Of a stretch of 64,000 nt of DNA, positions 44,243 through 53,880 are shown one piece after another. The notes below the pieces were generated by a model that ran no database searches, was not told where the DNA came from, and worked only from the letters and a program-made list of their open reading frames with translations. The DNA comes from Clostridium scatologenes (GTDB taxonomy: Bacteria; Bacillota; Clostridia; Clostridiales; Clostridiaceae): positions 1,612,001-1,676,000 of the forward strand of contig NZ_CP009933.1 of the NCBI RefSeq assembly GCF_000968375.1, in the 5' to 3' direction. Each line of letters opens with the position of its first letter. Within the stretch, counting starts at the first letter, position 1. The position numbers and the translations under genes were made by a program.

Positions 44243-46084
44243 ATGTGCGGAATTGCAGGCTGGGTAAACTTTCAAAAAAATATTTCAAAAGAAACGGAAA
44301 TTATTAAAAATATGACTCGTACATTAAAAAAAAGAGGACCAGATGATGAAGGCTATTATATATCAACAAATACCCTACTAGGTCACAGAAGACTTGTGGT
44401 GGTAGATCCTAGTGGCGGCTCTCAGCCAATGGCTAAAGTCATAAATGGTAATAAATATATAATCGTATATAATGGAGAACTTTACAATACTGAAGATCTT
44501 AGAAAAATTCTTTTAAGTGAGGGATATAAGTTTGATTCTTATTCTGACACAGAAGTATTATTAGTTTCTTATATTCACTGGGGTATGGATTGTGTAAAAA
44601 AGATAAATGGTATATTTGCATTCGCTATATTAGATGAAGCTAATGAAAGTATTTTCCTTGCAAGAGATCCTTTAGGTGTTAAACCTTTGTTTTATACTGT
44701 AAAAGATAATTCTCTAATATTTGGCTCTGAAATTAAAACTCTTCTTGCTCATCCAATGGTAGAACCTATATTAACTAGAGAAGGTTTAACAGAAGTCTTT
44801 GCACTAGGACCAGCTCGAGCCTTAGGCAGTGGAGTTTTTAAAGATATACATGAAGTGCCACCAGCTTACTATTTAATGTATGATAAATATGGTCTAAAAC
44901 TTGAAGAATATTGGAAACTACAGTGTTCTGAGCATAAAGAAGATGAAGAAGCTACAGCTTACCATTTAAGAAGTCTTTTAGTGGATGCTATAACGCGTCA
45001 ATTGACAGCTGATGTGCCTGTCTGCACTTTTCTCTCAGGTGGTTTAGACTCAAGTGCCATATCCGCCATAGCCTCAAAAGAATTTCAAAAGCAAGGTAAT
45101 ATATTAAACACTTACGCTATAGATTATGAAGATGATGACTTATATTTTGAAGCTAACGAATTTGAACCAACTTCTGATAAAGTATGGGCTCAAAAAACTT
45201 CAAAATATATAAAGAGTAATCATCACGTTGTAGTTAATAATAGTGAAGATCTAGCTTCAGCTTTAGTAGATTCAGTGAAAGCTTATGACTTACCTGGAAT
45301 GGCCGACATCGATTCTTCTCTATATCTCTTCTGTAAAGAAATAAGAAAACATGCTACAGTAGCAGTATCTGGTGAGTGTGCAGATGAAATTTTTGGTGGA
45401 TATCCTTGGTTCAGAAGACCTGAAGACATTAATGCCAATACTTTTCCTTGGTCCAAGTCTGTAGGTGCTAGAAAGGAAATATTATCTGAAGATTTAAAAT
45501 CATTAGATTTAGAAGGCTATTTAGATAATCAATATAAAAGTTCTTTGAAGAAAGTTCCTTACTTAGATGGAGAATCAAAGCTAGATCGCCGTATGCGTGA
45601 ATTATTCTATTTAAACATTAAATGGTTTATGATTACACTTTTAAACAGAAAAGATAGAATGAGCATGTCAAATAGCTTAGAGGTAAGAGTACCATTTGCT
45701 GACTATAGATTAGTAGAATATGCATTCAATATACCATCTCATATAAAATTCTATAAAGATCGAGAAAAAGGCATTTTAAGAAAAGCCTTAAAGGGAATTT
45801 TACCAGATGATATAATCTATAGAAAAAAGAGTCCTTATCCAAAAACTCATAATCCTATGTATACTAAAATAGTTCAACAATGGATGTCTGATATATTAAA
45901 AGATAAATCTTCCCCAATTCTTCCTCTAATAGACAAAAAGGCAATATCAACTTTAATAGAAACTGGCGGTGCATCCTTTAAAGCTCCTTGGTTTGGACAG
46001 CTTATGAGAGGGCCTCAGTTATTAGCTTATTTAATACAGGTCAACACCTGGCTTAAAGAATATAAAATTAAGTTAGAACTTTAA
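44243..46084 (+). CDS. asnB: Asparagine synthetase B (glutamine-hydrolysing)
   Basis: The 613-residue enzyme makes asparagine from aspartate, glutamine and ATP. The N-terminal Ntn glutaminase begins MCGIAGW with Cys2 as nucleophile after Met removal. RRLVVVDP and YNGELYN line the glutamine site. The synthetase domain has the PP-loop SGGLDSS near 268 and GECADEIFGGYPWF. AGGAGG precedes the ATG. It is monocistronic with a hairpin after the stop. Its length agrees with the Firmicute AsnB type. Confidence 0.95.
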   Translation: MCGIAGWVNFQKNISKETEIIKNMTRTLKKRGPDDEGYYISTNTLLGHRRLVVVDPSGGSQPMAKVINGNKYIIVYNGELYNTEDLRKILLSEGYKFDSYSDTEVLLVSYIHWGMDCVKKINGIFAFAILDEANESIFLARDPLGVKPLFYTVKDNSLIFGSEIKTLLAHPMVEPILTREGLTEVFALGPARALGSGVFKDIHEVPPAYYLMYDKYGLKLEEYWKLQCSEHKEDEEATAYHLRSLLVDAITRQLTADVPVCTFLSGGLDSSAISAIASKEFQKQGNILNTYAIDYEDDDLYFEANEFEPTSDKVWAQKTSKYIKSNHHVVVNNSEDLASALVDSVKAYDLPGMADIDSSLYLFCKEIRKHATVAVSGECADEIFGGYPWFRRPEDINANTFPWSKSVGARKEILSEDLKSLDLEGYLDNQYKSSLKKVPYLDGESKLDRRMRELFYLNIKWFMITLLNRKDRMSMSNSLEVRVPFADYRLVEYAFNIPSHIKFYKDREKGILRKALKGILPDDIIYRKKSPYPKTHNPMYTKIVQQWMSDILKDKSSPILPLIDKKAISTLIETGGASFKAPWFGQLMRGPQLLAYLIQVNTWLKEYKIKLEL

Positions 46085-46103
46085 TTACTAAAATATTAAA
46101 CTG

Positions 46104-46155
46104 TACCCTGCAAGATAGACATATAAAAAATTGTACTATCATACAGGGTAATTTT
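46104..46155 (+). terminator. Terminator after asnB
   Basis: TACCCTG (46104-46110) pairs with CAGGGTA (46144-46150), with an inner GATAG/CTATC stem, followed by ATTTTTATT. Confidence 0.6.
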
Positions 46156-46344
46156 TATTAATAATTAAAGGAAATTCTTTATTATGCTTAAGCTATATTT
46201 TTTGGTAAAGCTAAATAAAGTTTTGAAAATATAAAATATTGTCATTGTACCGTAACAGAACTGTAATAATTTTCTTTTATACTAAAAGAAGAATATTTAG
46301 TTAGAAAGTTTTAAATAGAAAAATACAAATGGGAGGATTTTAAT

Positions 46345-46986
46345 ATGAAAAGAATAAGCAGATTTTTAATAATAGCTATTTGGATAGCTTTAATATATAC
46401 AATATTTAAATTAAATTTATTGACTGGAAATTTAGATAATTTAAATGAATTCTTTAGCAGCTGTGGCAATTATAAAGCATTAATATTCATTGCCTTATCT
46501 TCATTAAGAATAGCAGCATTAATTCCTAGTGCAATATTTATGATTCTAGGAGGAATGCTATTTACTCCTACCCAAGGTTTTGCTTTTACTCTTATTTCAG
46601 TTATACTAAGCGGAACTATTGTTTACATAGCTTCAAAAATTTTAGTTAGTTCGGGTATTCAGAATTATCTTGCAAACAAATATCCTAAATTTTATGAATT
46701 ATTACTTAGAAACAATACCAAAATATTAGCTATAGGTATTTTATGTCCAATAGCTCCTTCAGATGCAGCTTGTTTCTTAGCTAGCTCCACAGGATTAAAT
46801 TATAGAAAATTCATTTTAACAATAATAACTGCTAATATACCAATGATGATACTTTATAGCTTCCTTGGAGATAGTATTATATCATCAGCTAACAATACAA
46901 TAATAATTTCAACTATTATAGTTTTAATAAGTATGTATTCTATTTACTTATGGAATAAAGAACAAAGAAATGAAAAATTAGTTTAA
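46345..46986 (+). CDS. TVP38/TMEM64-family (VTT domain) membrane protein
   Basis: The 213-residue protein has about five hydrophobic segments. The family core is visible as LRIAALIPSAIFMILGGMLFTP, then a reentrant region and CPIAPSDAACFLASSTGLNYRKF. VTT/DedA relatives are thought to flip phospholipids or undecaprenyl phosphate; the exact role here is unknown. GGGAGG precedes the ATG. The stop lies inside the terminator shared with the convergent TauE-type gene. Confidence 0.85.
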   Translation: MKRISRFLIIAIWIALIYTIFKLNLLTGNLDNLNEFFSSCGNYKALIFIALSSLRIAALIPSAIFMILGGMLFTPTQGFAFTLISVILSGTIVYIASKILVSSGIQNYLANKYPKFYELLLRNNTKILAIGILCPIAPSDAACFLASSTGLNYRKFILTIITANIPMMILYSFLGDSIISSANNTIIISTIIVLISMYSIYLWNKEQRNEKLV

Positions 46987-47013
46987 AAAGAAGGTTTATT
47001 CAACCTTCTTTTT
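46985..47013. terminator. Bidirectional terminator overlapping two stop codons
   Basis: AAAAAGAAGGTT (46985-46996) pairs with AACCTTCTTTTT (47002-47013). It overlaps the 3' ends of both convergent genes, a compact arrangement. Confidence 0.8.
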
Positions 47014-47871
47014 CATTGCAGATCTAAACATAATAACAGAAGTATATACAATTACAATCACTACTACCCATTTTAACATAGTAAGTGGTAATTCCTTGAC
47101 AATATAAGCAGCAATTAGAACACCTATAATACCAAAAAGATTTGTAGCTAAAGATACTTTTCTATGATAAGCTCCTTCTCTAATAAACTTTATAGCGGCT
47201 ACAGGCTCAAGGAATGCACATGAACCCATCATTATAGGAAACGCTACCTTAGGAGACATTCCTAATGCAAAAACCAAAGCCATACATGGTGCATAATTTC
47301 CTATTCCTATACACATTAAAGCTCCAAGCATAAAGTTACCTATAAGACCTGCTATTAGCTTAACTCCTGTAAGTGATGTTGATGTACCTCCCACAGGCAT
47401 TATATTTAGCAATCCCGACAACATTACAAATGCAACAATCAGAAGGGCTATTCCCATTCCAATTTGAACCTTTTTTTTCGGTAGCTTGGACACTATTCCT
47501 GCTCCAAAATAAGATCCTGCAGTAGCTGCCAAAATCATTGTAACCAACGTAGTTATATCGACTTTAATAACAGTCATAAATATAAGTGCTTCTGTAACTA
47601 CCGGAACACAATTTGCAACATTTAAGGTACCTGGAATTATTCTGTCATCCACAAGCTTTAAAAATTTATAAACTGCAGTGGTAGGTGCAAAACTTCCTAT
47701 TCCCAACGTATCAAAAAAATTTGCTATTAAACCTACTATTCCATAAACTAAAAAGTTACCCCCTTCCTCAAGTCTTCCTTCTTTTTTTGTTTTCACATAA
47801 TCCTGAAAAAAAACAAATACAAAAAACAAGGTAAAGGCCATAAGAATTCCTGAAATAATATTAATAATCAT
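46996..47871 (-). CDS. Sulfite/organosulfonate exporter TauE/SafE-family permease
   Basis: The 291-residue protein has about eight transmembrane helices. The two TauE-type repeats are seen as GLIANFFDTLGIGSFAPTTA and GALMCIGIGNYAPCMALVFAL. It would move a small sulfur or carboxylic anion across the membrane. AAAAGGAG lies upstream of the ATG. There is no sulfur-metabolism neighbour to set the substrate. Confidence 0.85.
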   Translation of the reverse strand: MIINIISGILMAFTLFFVFVFFQDYVKTKKEGRLEEGGNFLVYGIVGLIANFFDTLGIGSFAPTTAVYKFLKLVDDRIIPGTLNVANCVPVVTEALIFMTVIKVDITTLVTMILAATAGSYFGAGIVSKLPKKKVQIGMGIALLIVAFVMLSGLLNIMPVGGTSTSLTGVKLIAGLIGNFMLGALMCIGIGNYAPCMALVFALGMSPKVAFPIMMGSCAFLEPVAAIKFIREGAYHRKVSLATNLFGIIGVLIAAYIVKELPLTMLKWVVVIVIVYTSVIMFRSAMKKKVE

Positions 47872-48305
47872 GGCAAAATCTCCTTTTAATTTACATTATA
47901 TTACTTAACCTTGTTATAATTATACAATACTTTAGGAAAATATTAAAGAAAATATTGTAGAGTAAATTCAGTAAATTGAATTTTTAAATAAATTTCATTT
48001 ATTTTTTTGTTTTTAGTAATTTTTAAAATACCGTATCTAACTTCTTTATTTGTTTCGTTATATTCTTATACTGCAACATTGATACATAGTAAATTCAAGG
48101 AAAAGCAGAAAATGTTTCATTCATATTAAAAGACATAAAAGCCAAAAATCCGCAGTATTTAAAAGATGTTAAAAAATGTTAAATACACATTCAAATCTAC
48201 AAAAATACCTTCTAATCAAAAATTTTATGATTCTAATTAGAAGGTACTTCTATTTTACATTTATCAATTATAACTTATAAATGGTTTCAATAATTAATCT
48301 CTATA
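47872..48305. other. Intergenic region with a possible gene remnant and a terminator
   Basis: On the plus strand a 29-codon stretch (48093-48182; KAENVSFILKDIKAKNPQY then LKDVKKC and a stop) has a protein-like composition but no start, and may be the 3' end of a lost gene. At 48206-48246 TACCTTCTAAT pairs with ATTAGAAGGTA, a terminator for the GH18 gene on the minus strand. Nothing else is supported. Confidence 0.35.
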
Positions 48306-49364
48306 TCATAATTTAGCTTTAATAGTAGACCAATAAGCTTCATTTTCAAGTCCAAGTCTCCATATAGCTATTCCCGATAAATTATTATCATTAACAACAT
48401 CTATTTTATAAGAAAGGCTTGTACTATTTTCAAACCATACAATATGATTAACTCCCAGCTTATCTTTATATTTAAAAAATGGACTTTTATAAGCATCGCT
48501 CCATTCTATATTTGAATTATAAGATTCAGCTAACTTAGATATCGCATCAATACCATAAGCTTTTGCACCATTTTTAGACCAATCATATCCATAACTTGCT
48601 ACCCCTAAAACTATTTTAGACGCCGGCATTTGGGATGTGGCATACTTAACAGTATTCTTTACCCAACCAATAGAAGCCACAGGCCCAGGAGCTCCATCTG
48701 GGGAGTGCTCATCATAAGCCATTATTATAACTTGATCTGTATATTTTGCTATTTCTTTATAGTCGTATGCACCACTCCAAGCAGCTTTAACGTTATCCTC
48801 AGTTTTTGCCGGCACTGAAGCTGTAACAATAAAACCTTTAGAATTAAGTTGTGTATATAGCTCCTTTAAAAAGCTTGTATAATAATTTCTGTCATAATAA
48901 TAAACATTTTCAAAATCTATGTTTACTCCTTTGTAATTATTTATCTTTAACGTATTTAAAATATTATTTATAAGTAAACTTCTATTAGTTGAACTTTCAA
49001 GTAATGATTTAACTGTATTACCATTAAAGTTATTTGTTATCATAGCTAAAGTTTCAATCTTATTAGAATTAGCATATTCTATTTGTTGTTTGGGAACAGT
49101 GCCAGATAAATTTCCTTTAATATCTACGGTATAAGTGTTTGTTGCTATACTACTTATGGAGCTAGCATTTTGTATCATTTTATTATAAGAAGCTTTATCA
49201 TCAGGGTAGTAATAAGTTGTAAACGCAAGCACTGTTTTACTTTTATTCTTTGGTATCTTTGCCGAATTTTCTTCTTTGTTATATTTCAAAAAAATTGTAG
49301 TTGTAACTAAAATTATAAAAATCCCTACTAAAAAAACTTGCAATAATCTTTTTTTATTAACCAT
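48306..49364 (-). CDS. GH18-family glycoside hydrolase, membrane anchored (SleL/YaaH-like)
   Basis: The start at 49364 (MVNKKRLLQVF) follows TGGGAGG. The 352-residue protein has an N-terminal transmembrane signal anchor (about 7-27) and a GH18 catalytic barrel. Its active-site motif GVNIDFENV carries the catalytic Glu, and MAYDEHSPDGAPGP and the last-strand SGIAIWRLGLEN are typical of the spore-cortex/peptidoglycan branch. It probably cleaves N-acetylglucosamine links at the cell surface. LysM repeats found in SleL are absent. It is monocistronic. Confidence 0.85.
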   Translation of the reverse strand: MVNKKRLLQVFLVGIFIILVTTTIFLKYNKEENSAKIPKNKSKTVLAFTTYYYPDDKASYNKMIQNASSISSIATNTYTVDIKGNLSGTVPKQQIEYANSNKIETLAMITNNFNGNTVKSLLESSTNRSLLINNILNTLKINNYKGVNIDFENVYYYDRNYYTSFLKELYTQLNSKGFIVTASVPAKTEDNVKAAWSGAYDYKEIAKYTDQVIIMAYDEHSPDGAPGPVASIGWVKNTVKYATSQMPASKIVLGVASYGYDWSKNGAKAYGIDAISKLAESYNSNIEWSDAYKSPFFKYKDKLGVNHIVWFENSTSLSYKIDVVNDNNLSGIAIWRLGLENEAYWSTIKAKL

Positions 49365-49406
49365 AGTGTTATCCTCCCAAGGTTTATATATATATTTATA
49401 TAAATA

Positions 49407-49442
49407 AAAATCACTAAGAAGCAATAAACACTTAGTGATTTT
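49407..49442. terminator. Hairpin upstream of the GH18 gene
   Basis: AAAATCACTAAG (49407-49418) pairs with CTTAGTGATTTT (49431-49442). It could stop read-through from hcp or act within the GH18 leader. Confidence 0.5.
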
Positions 49443-49630
49443 ATGTATAGTGACGATTGTACTACTTTATTTCTAACTAGATGTACATCCTATCATGCTG
49501 GCATTTTCTTGTCAATTAAATATTTACTCCATAAACTCAATATTTTTACATAATGTATTGAAACGAATAATACCCACATAGTGATGATTATTTCTTGAAA
49601 TAATATAAAATCTTAAAGTTTATAAACATA

Positions 49631-49676
49631 AAAAAGAATTTATGTGTTATTTAAATATGACACATAAACTCTTTTT
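49631..49676. terminator. Hairpin with A/T-run flanks
   Basis: AAAAAGAATTTATGTGT (49631-49647) pairs with ACACATAAACTCTTTTT with few mismatches. It lies between the structured element and the GH18 gene. Confidence 0.55.
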
Positions 49677-49694
49677 CACTAATACAAAATTAAT

Positions 49695-49834
49695 TTATCC
49701 GATAGCTACCATCCGTAACACTCCCATCCTCTTAAGGTGGGAGATAACGGCTGACACGCCCCTGGATAAGTTCTTCTAAGACTCAGATGAAGAGAGGGTA
49801 TTCCTCATAAGCGAACTCCATCTGAGTCTAAGAA
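49695..49834. ncRNA. Multi-stem structured element, possible IS200/IS605-end relic or unknown RNA
   Basis: The 140-bp segment is much less AT-rich than its surroundings and folds into nested stems. TTATCC (49695-49700) closes with GGATAA (49764-49769). Inside it CCGT-CTCCCA (49713-49726) pairs with TGGGAG-ACGG (49738-49750). A second domain has AGACTCAGATG (49779-49789) against CATCTGAGTCT (49819-49829), extended by outer pairs. No reading frame fits. The hairpin style recalls ends of IS200/IS605 elements and their guide RNAs, and TTGAT follows at 49840. I cannot prove this. A riboswitch is less likely because the nearest genes on both strands run the wrong way or far away. Confidence 0.45.
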
Positions 49835-49900
49835 TCACTTGATTTTATAACTAATATCACCAAATTTGTATATAGGAGGTACTGATGATATTCAATTATA

Positions 49901-51616
49901 TTATCCTAAAAACATTTTCATATCGTCATCTACGTTTGTTATTCCACCTATTCCAAAGTTTTCTACTAAAACTTTAGCCACATTTGGTGAAAGGAATGCT
50001 GGCAAAGTTGGTCCTAAGTGAATATTTTTAACTCCTAAGTGAAGTAATGCCAACAACACTATAACAGCCTTTTGCTCATACCAAGCTATATTATATGATA
50101 TAGGAAGCTCATTAATATCTTCTAGTCCAAATACTTCTTTTAATTTAAGTGCTATCACTGCTAATGAATATGAGTCATTACATTGTCCAGCATCTAATAC
50201 TCTTGGAATTCCTCCAATATCACCTAAATCAAGCTTGTTATATTTATATTTAGCACACCCTGCTGTAAGTATAACTGTATCTTTTGGAAGCTTCTTAGCA
50301 AAATCTGTATAATAGCTTCTACTCTTAGCTCTTCCATCACACCCTGCCATAACAAAGAATCTTTTTATAGCTCCTGTTTTAACTGCTTCTACAACTTTGT
50401 CAGCCAAAGCTAAAACTTGATTGTGTGCAAATCCACCAACTATTTCTCCTTTTTCAATTTCCTTTGGCGGTTGACATTTTTTGGCATGTGCAATTATACC
50501 TGAAAAGTCTTTTGCTTTTCCATTTTTTCCATCTGATATGTGTTTAACTCCAGGAACACCTGTTGCACCAGTAGTATACATTCTATCTTTATATGAATTC
50601 TTAGGAGGAACAACACAATTTGTAGTCATTAGAATTGGACCATTAAAGCTTTCAAATTCTTCAGTTTGCTTCCACCATGCGTTTCCATAATTTCCTATGA
50701 AATGTTTATATTTCTTAAATGCTGGGTAATAATTTGCTGGAAGCATTTCACTGTGAGTATATACATCTACCCCTGTACCTTCTGTTTGTTTTAATAATTC
50801 TTCCATATCTTTTAAATCATGTCCACTTATTAATATTCCAGGTTTATTTCCAACCCCTATATTAACTTTTGTTATTTCTGGATTTCCATAAGATTCAGTA
50901 TTTGCTTTATCAAGTAATGCCATAGCATCCACTCCATATTTACCTGCTTCAAGTACTAAAGCTATTAATCCATCTACTGCTATACTATCATCCAAAGTTG
51001 CAGCTAATGCTTTTTGCATAAAGCCATGAACATTTCCATCATCATATCCTAAGTTGTTAGCATGCTTAATATATGCAGCCATACCTTTTAATCCATAAAT
51101 CAAAAGTTCTCTTAGGGATCTTATATCTTCATTTTCAGTAGCTAATACACCTACTTTTTCTGCTTTTGCATCAAAAGCATTTACATTATCAGCGAACCAT
51201 ACTGCTGCTTCTGGTAGATTAAGCTCTTCTTCATTTTTTGCTCCACCAAGTCCAAAGATTTTTTTAAGCCATGAAGTATTTTCTTTTGTTTCAGTAAGTT
51301 TTCCACCAGCTTTTATATATTGCTCTCTAATTTCTTCTCTTAATTGTAATCCCTTTTTTATTCTTTCTATAAATATATTTCTGTCAAAATTCGCATTAGT
51401 TATAGTTGCAAATAAGCTTTCTACTATAAATTTATTTACTTCTTTATTTTCTACTCCTAATTTTCTTGCTTTTGTACTGAATACTGAAATTCCTTTAGTT
51501 ATATATATTAATAAATCTTGTGACTTTGCTAAATCTTCTGTCTTTCCACATACCCCTTTTATTGTACAACCTTTGCAATTAGCTGCTTCTTGACATTGAT
51601 AACAAAACATACTCAT
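49901..51616 (-). CDS. hcp: Hybrid cluster protein (hydroxylamine reductase)
   Basis: The 571-residue protein has the N-terminal four-cysteine cluster MFCYQCQEAANCKGC with CGK shortly after. The spacing is that of the [4Fe-4S]-binding class found in anaerobes. Hybrid-cluster ligands are visible in SGHDLKDMEE (His), TTNCVVPP (Cys), MAGCDGR and LTAGCAKYKYN (Cys) and LDAGQCNDSYS (Cys). It acts in nitric oxide or hydroxylamine stress in the cytoplasm. AAAGGTGG precedes the ATG. A palindrome upstream (51727-51742) could bind a Crp/Fnr-type regulator. Confidence 0.95.
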   Translation of the reverse strand: MSMFCYQCQEAANCKGCTIKGVCGKTEDLAKSQDLLIYITKGISVFSTKARKLGVENKEVNKFIVESLFATITNANFDRNIFIERIKKGLQLREEIREQYIKAGGKLTETKENTSWLKKIFGLGGAKNEEELNLPEAAVWFADNVNAFDAKAEKVGVLATENEDIRSLRELLIYGLKGMAAYIKHANNLGYDDGNVHGFMQKALAATLDDSIAVDGLIALVLEAGKYGVDAMALLDKANTESYGNPEITKVNIGVGNKPGILISGHDLKDMEELLKQTEGTGVDVYTHSEMLPANYYPAFKKYKHFIGNYGNAWWKQTEEFESFNGPILMTTNCVVPPKNSYKDRMYTTGATGVPGVKHISDGKNGKAKDFSGIIAHAKKCQPPKEIEKGEIVGGFAHNQVLALADKVVEAVKTGAIKRFFVMAGCDGRAKSRSYYTDFAKKLPKDTVILTAGCAKYKYNKLDLGDIGGIPRVLDAGQCNDSYSLAVIALKLKEVFGLEDINELPISYNIAWYEQKAVIVLLALLHLGVKNIHLGPTLPAFLSPNVAKVLVENFGIGGITNVDDDMKMFLG

Positions 51617-51726
51617 TTAATAATTCCACCTTTCAATTTTGAAATTTAAATTTATAATTTACTGTTTTATTTTTTGTGTTATTTGTTTTCCATGGCTATA
51701 TATTACTAAAATGCTCATATTAAATC

Positions 51727-51742
51727 TGTAACGATTGTTACC
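51727..51742. promoter_or_regulatory. Palindromic site upstream of hcp
   Basis: TGTAACGATTGTTACC contains GTAAC-N4-GTTAC, about 110 bases before the hcp start. Crp/Fnr-family HcpR regulators use similar palindromes in other anaerobes. No such regulator gene is in this window. Confidence 0.35.
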
Positions 51743-51761
51743 AATTCAAAAAATATAAAAA

Positions 51762-51786
51762 AAGACGGTTAATTTTTTACCGTCTT
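51762..51786 (-). terminator. Terminator after the GGDEF gene
   Basis: AAGACGGT (51762-51769) pairs with ACCGTCTT (51779-51786). The A-run at 51755-51763 gives the U-tract on the minus strand. Confidence 0.7.
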
Positions 51787-51848
51787 AATAATAAATTATA
51801 TTAAAGCTTACTTTTAATTAATGATACCAATAACTATTTTAGTTAAAA

Positions 51849-52607
51849 CTACTCTCTACATTCTTTTGTTTTTTTATCTTCATACATTCTTTTATCTGCA
51901 ACCTTTATTAATTCTTCAAAAATAATTCCATCGTCAGGAAATAATGAATATCCACAACTTATTCCTGTATTTTTTTCTGGTATTATTTCAGAAACTGAAG
52001 ATTTTATTTTTGAAATAATTTGTTGTAATTCTTCAATATCTACATAACTTAAAAGGATAACAAATTCATCTCCACCAATTCTCGCAGCTTTACCTTTTAA
52101 ACCTATGGAATCCGTTATAATTTTAGTTGTACTATTAATGTATTTATCTCCATAGATATGACCATAATCATCATTAACTCTTTTGGTTCCATCTAAATCA
52201 CAAAGAATAACATAAAAGCAATTTCCATTTTCTGAAACTATTCTGTAACTATTTTCTATTCCTTTTCTATTTAGCATTCCAGTCATAGGATCAGTTAATG
52301 CAAGTTCCTCAAACTTTTCAATAGTCTTCTTTGTATAATCACTCCACAATATTACACCTAACACATATATGATTGCACCTAAGGTAAAACTTATTTTTAT
52401 TATCATATACGCCAAATGAGAATCTTTAAAATAGCTAATCATATCAACAAAAGTAGCAATATTAATTAAGCTTAATCCACCAATTAATATAATGAAAGTA
52501 TATGTTCTAAATTTCCATCTTTTCTTTGTAAAAATTAATAACTTTGCCATATAAAAAAGAAGCATTGTAGTAACTAAATAAACTAGAATTTTTTGAAGCT
52601 CAATCAT
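51849..52607 (-). CDS. Membrane diguanylate cyclase (GGDEF)
   Basis: The 252-residue protein has three transmembrane helices in the first 90 residues, followed by a GGDEF domain. The domain has DPMTGMLNRKG, CDLDGTKRVNDDYGHIYGD (substrate and metal binding) and the active loop RIGGDEFVIL. No RxxD inhibitory site is seen five residues before the loop. It makes c-di-GMP, which in clostridia governs motility and adhesion. It starts 20 bases after the MFS gene and is probably co-transcribed with it. Confidence 0.88.
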   Translation of the reverse strand: MIELQKILVYLVTTMLLFYMAKLLIFTKKRWKFRTYTFIILIGGLSLINIATFVDMISYFKDSHLAYMIIKISFTLGAIIYVLGVILWSDYTKKTIEKFEELALTDPMTGMLNRKGIENSYRIVSENGNCFYVILCDLDGTKRVNDDYGHIYGDKYINSTTKIITDSIGLKGKAARIGGDEFVILLSYVDIEELQQIISKIKSSVSEIIPEKNTGISCGYSLFPDDGIIFEELIKVADKRMYEDKKTKECRE

Positions 52608-52627
52608 AAGTGACCCCCAGCCTTAGC

Positions 52628-53869
52628 TTATATCTTGTTTTGAAAAGTATCTTTCAACTTTATACTTAAATGAGAATTACTTTTCATCTTACGAAACATA
52701 ATAACTAAAATTGCCAAACTTGAAATTAGTAAAAATAAAGGTATAAATAAGAGCACAGCTTTAGTACAATATTTTATAGAAATTACACCACCAAGTAAAG
52801 GAGCCACAGCAAAACCAATACTTCCTACAGTTCCTTGAACGCCAAATAGCAATCCTCTTCTATTAACAGGTGTATCTTCTGTTGTAATTGACATTATCAC
52901 AGGTTCAACCCCTCCAGTAATAAAGAATACCATACCAAAAACGGCTGTAAATATCCACAAGTTATTTATGTATGCAAGAGGTATAGAGAATATAGCTCCT
53001 AGCACTAAATATACTAATAATAATTTCATTTTATTATACTTATCTCCTAGTCTACTTAGAGTTAATCCAGCTAAAGCTGTTGTAAATGCTAAAAATCCAT
53101 TTATAAGTCCTGTTATTCCAGCTATACCCTTAGTAGTATTTTTAATTTCTTGCACATATATTGGAATATAAGGATTAAATACGGTACGACCTATTCTTAT
53201 AAAGAGAAGAACTATAAGCATCGATACAGCTGTGGCTGTAAAAATAGAGAGCATTGGTACTTTTTCTCTTTTCTTCTTTTCTTCACCTTTCACAATAATT
53301 TCTTTTTCTTCCTTTACAACAAATAAAACTAGTAAAAAATCCAAAAACATAAGAATACCACCAACTATAAAACTTACACGATACCCAACACATTCTGCTA
53401 CAATACCACCTATCACCGGACCAATAGATTGTCCAATAAATGTGGAAGATGACAAAAATCCAAGCGCAAAAGAAAGCCTATTTTTAGGTGTACTAGCCGC
53501 AACTAAAACTATAGCTGCAGTAATAGTTCCAGTAAATATACCTTGTAATAGCCTTAAAATTATTAATTGATTCACATTAACAATCAAACCCATTCCTGCA
53601 ATTATAAATGAAGCAAATAGCATAGCTCTTATAAGCATAAGTTTTCTACCATATTTGTCTGAAATGATTCCCCAAATTGGAGACATAACAGCCATAGTAA
53701 CTGCAGGTGCTGCGTTTAAAATTCCTGAATATAATTTAACATCATTAGGTGATGTAATCCCAAGCTGTTGTATATAGAATGGTAAAAAAGGCATTCCAAA
53801 ATTAAAACTCATTATGGATAAAATTTGTGAAAACCAAACAGTATAAAGATTTATTTTCCATCGTTCCAT
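52628..53869 (-). CDS. MFS multidrug efflux transporter
   Basis: The 413-residue protein has 12 predicted helices in two halves. The MFS loop motif GIISDKYGRKLMLI follows helix 2, RLLQGIFTGTITAAI is in helix 4, and motif C of drug/H+ antiporters appears as GFLSSSTFIGQSIGPVIGG. Motif C marks it as an exporter of the DHA1 type. The ribosome site is a weak AGGTAA located inside a possible regulatory stem (53881-53967), so expression may be inducible. It leads a two-gene unit with the GGDEF protein. Confidence 0.9.
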   Translation of the reverse strand: MERWKINLYTVWFSQILSIMSFNFGMPFLPFYIQQLGITSPNDVKLYSGILNAAPAVTMAVMSPIWGIISDKYGRKLMLIRAMLFASFIIAGMGLIVNVNQLIILRLLQGIFTGTITAAIVLVAASTPKNRLSFALGFLSSSTFIGQSIGPVIGGIVAECVGYRVSFIVGGILMFLDFLLVLFVVKEEKEIIVKGEEKKKREKVPMLSIFTATAVSMLIVLLFIRIGRTVFNPYIPIYVQEIKNTTKGIAGITGLINGFLAFTTALAGLTLSRLGDKYNKMKLLLVYLVLGAIFSIPLAYINNLWIFTAVFGMVFFITGGVEPVIMSITTEDTPVNRRGLLFGVQGTVGSIGFAVAPLLGGVISIKYCTKAVLLFIPLFLLISSLAILVIMFRKMKSNSHLSIKLKDTFQNKI

Positions 53870-53880
53870 TATTGATTATT

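Noticed and set aside
49695..49834. Riboswitch controlling hcp or the GH18 gene
   Set aside because: It is downstream of hcp on its strand and separated from the GH18 gene by two terminator-like hairpins, so it cannot be a simple 5' leader.
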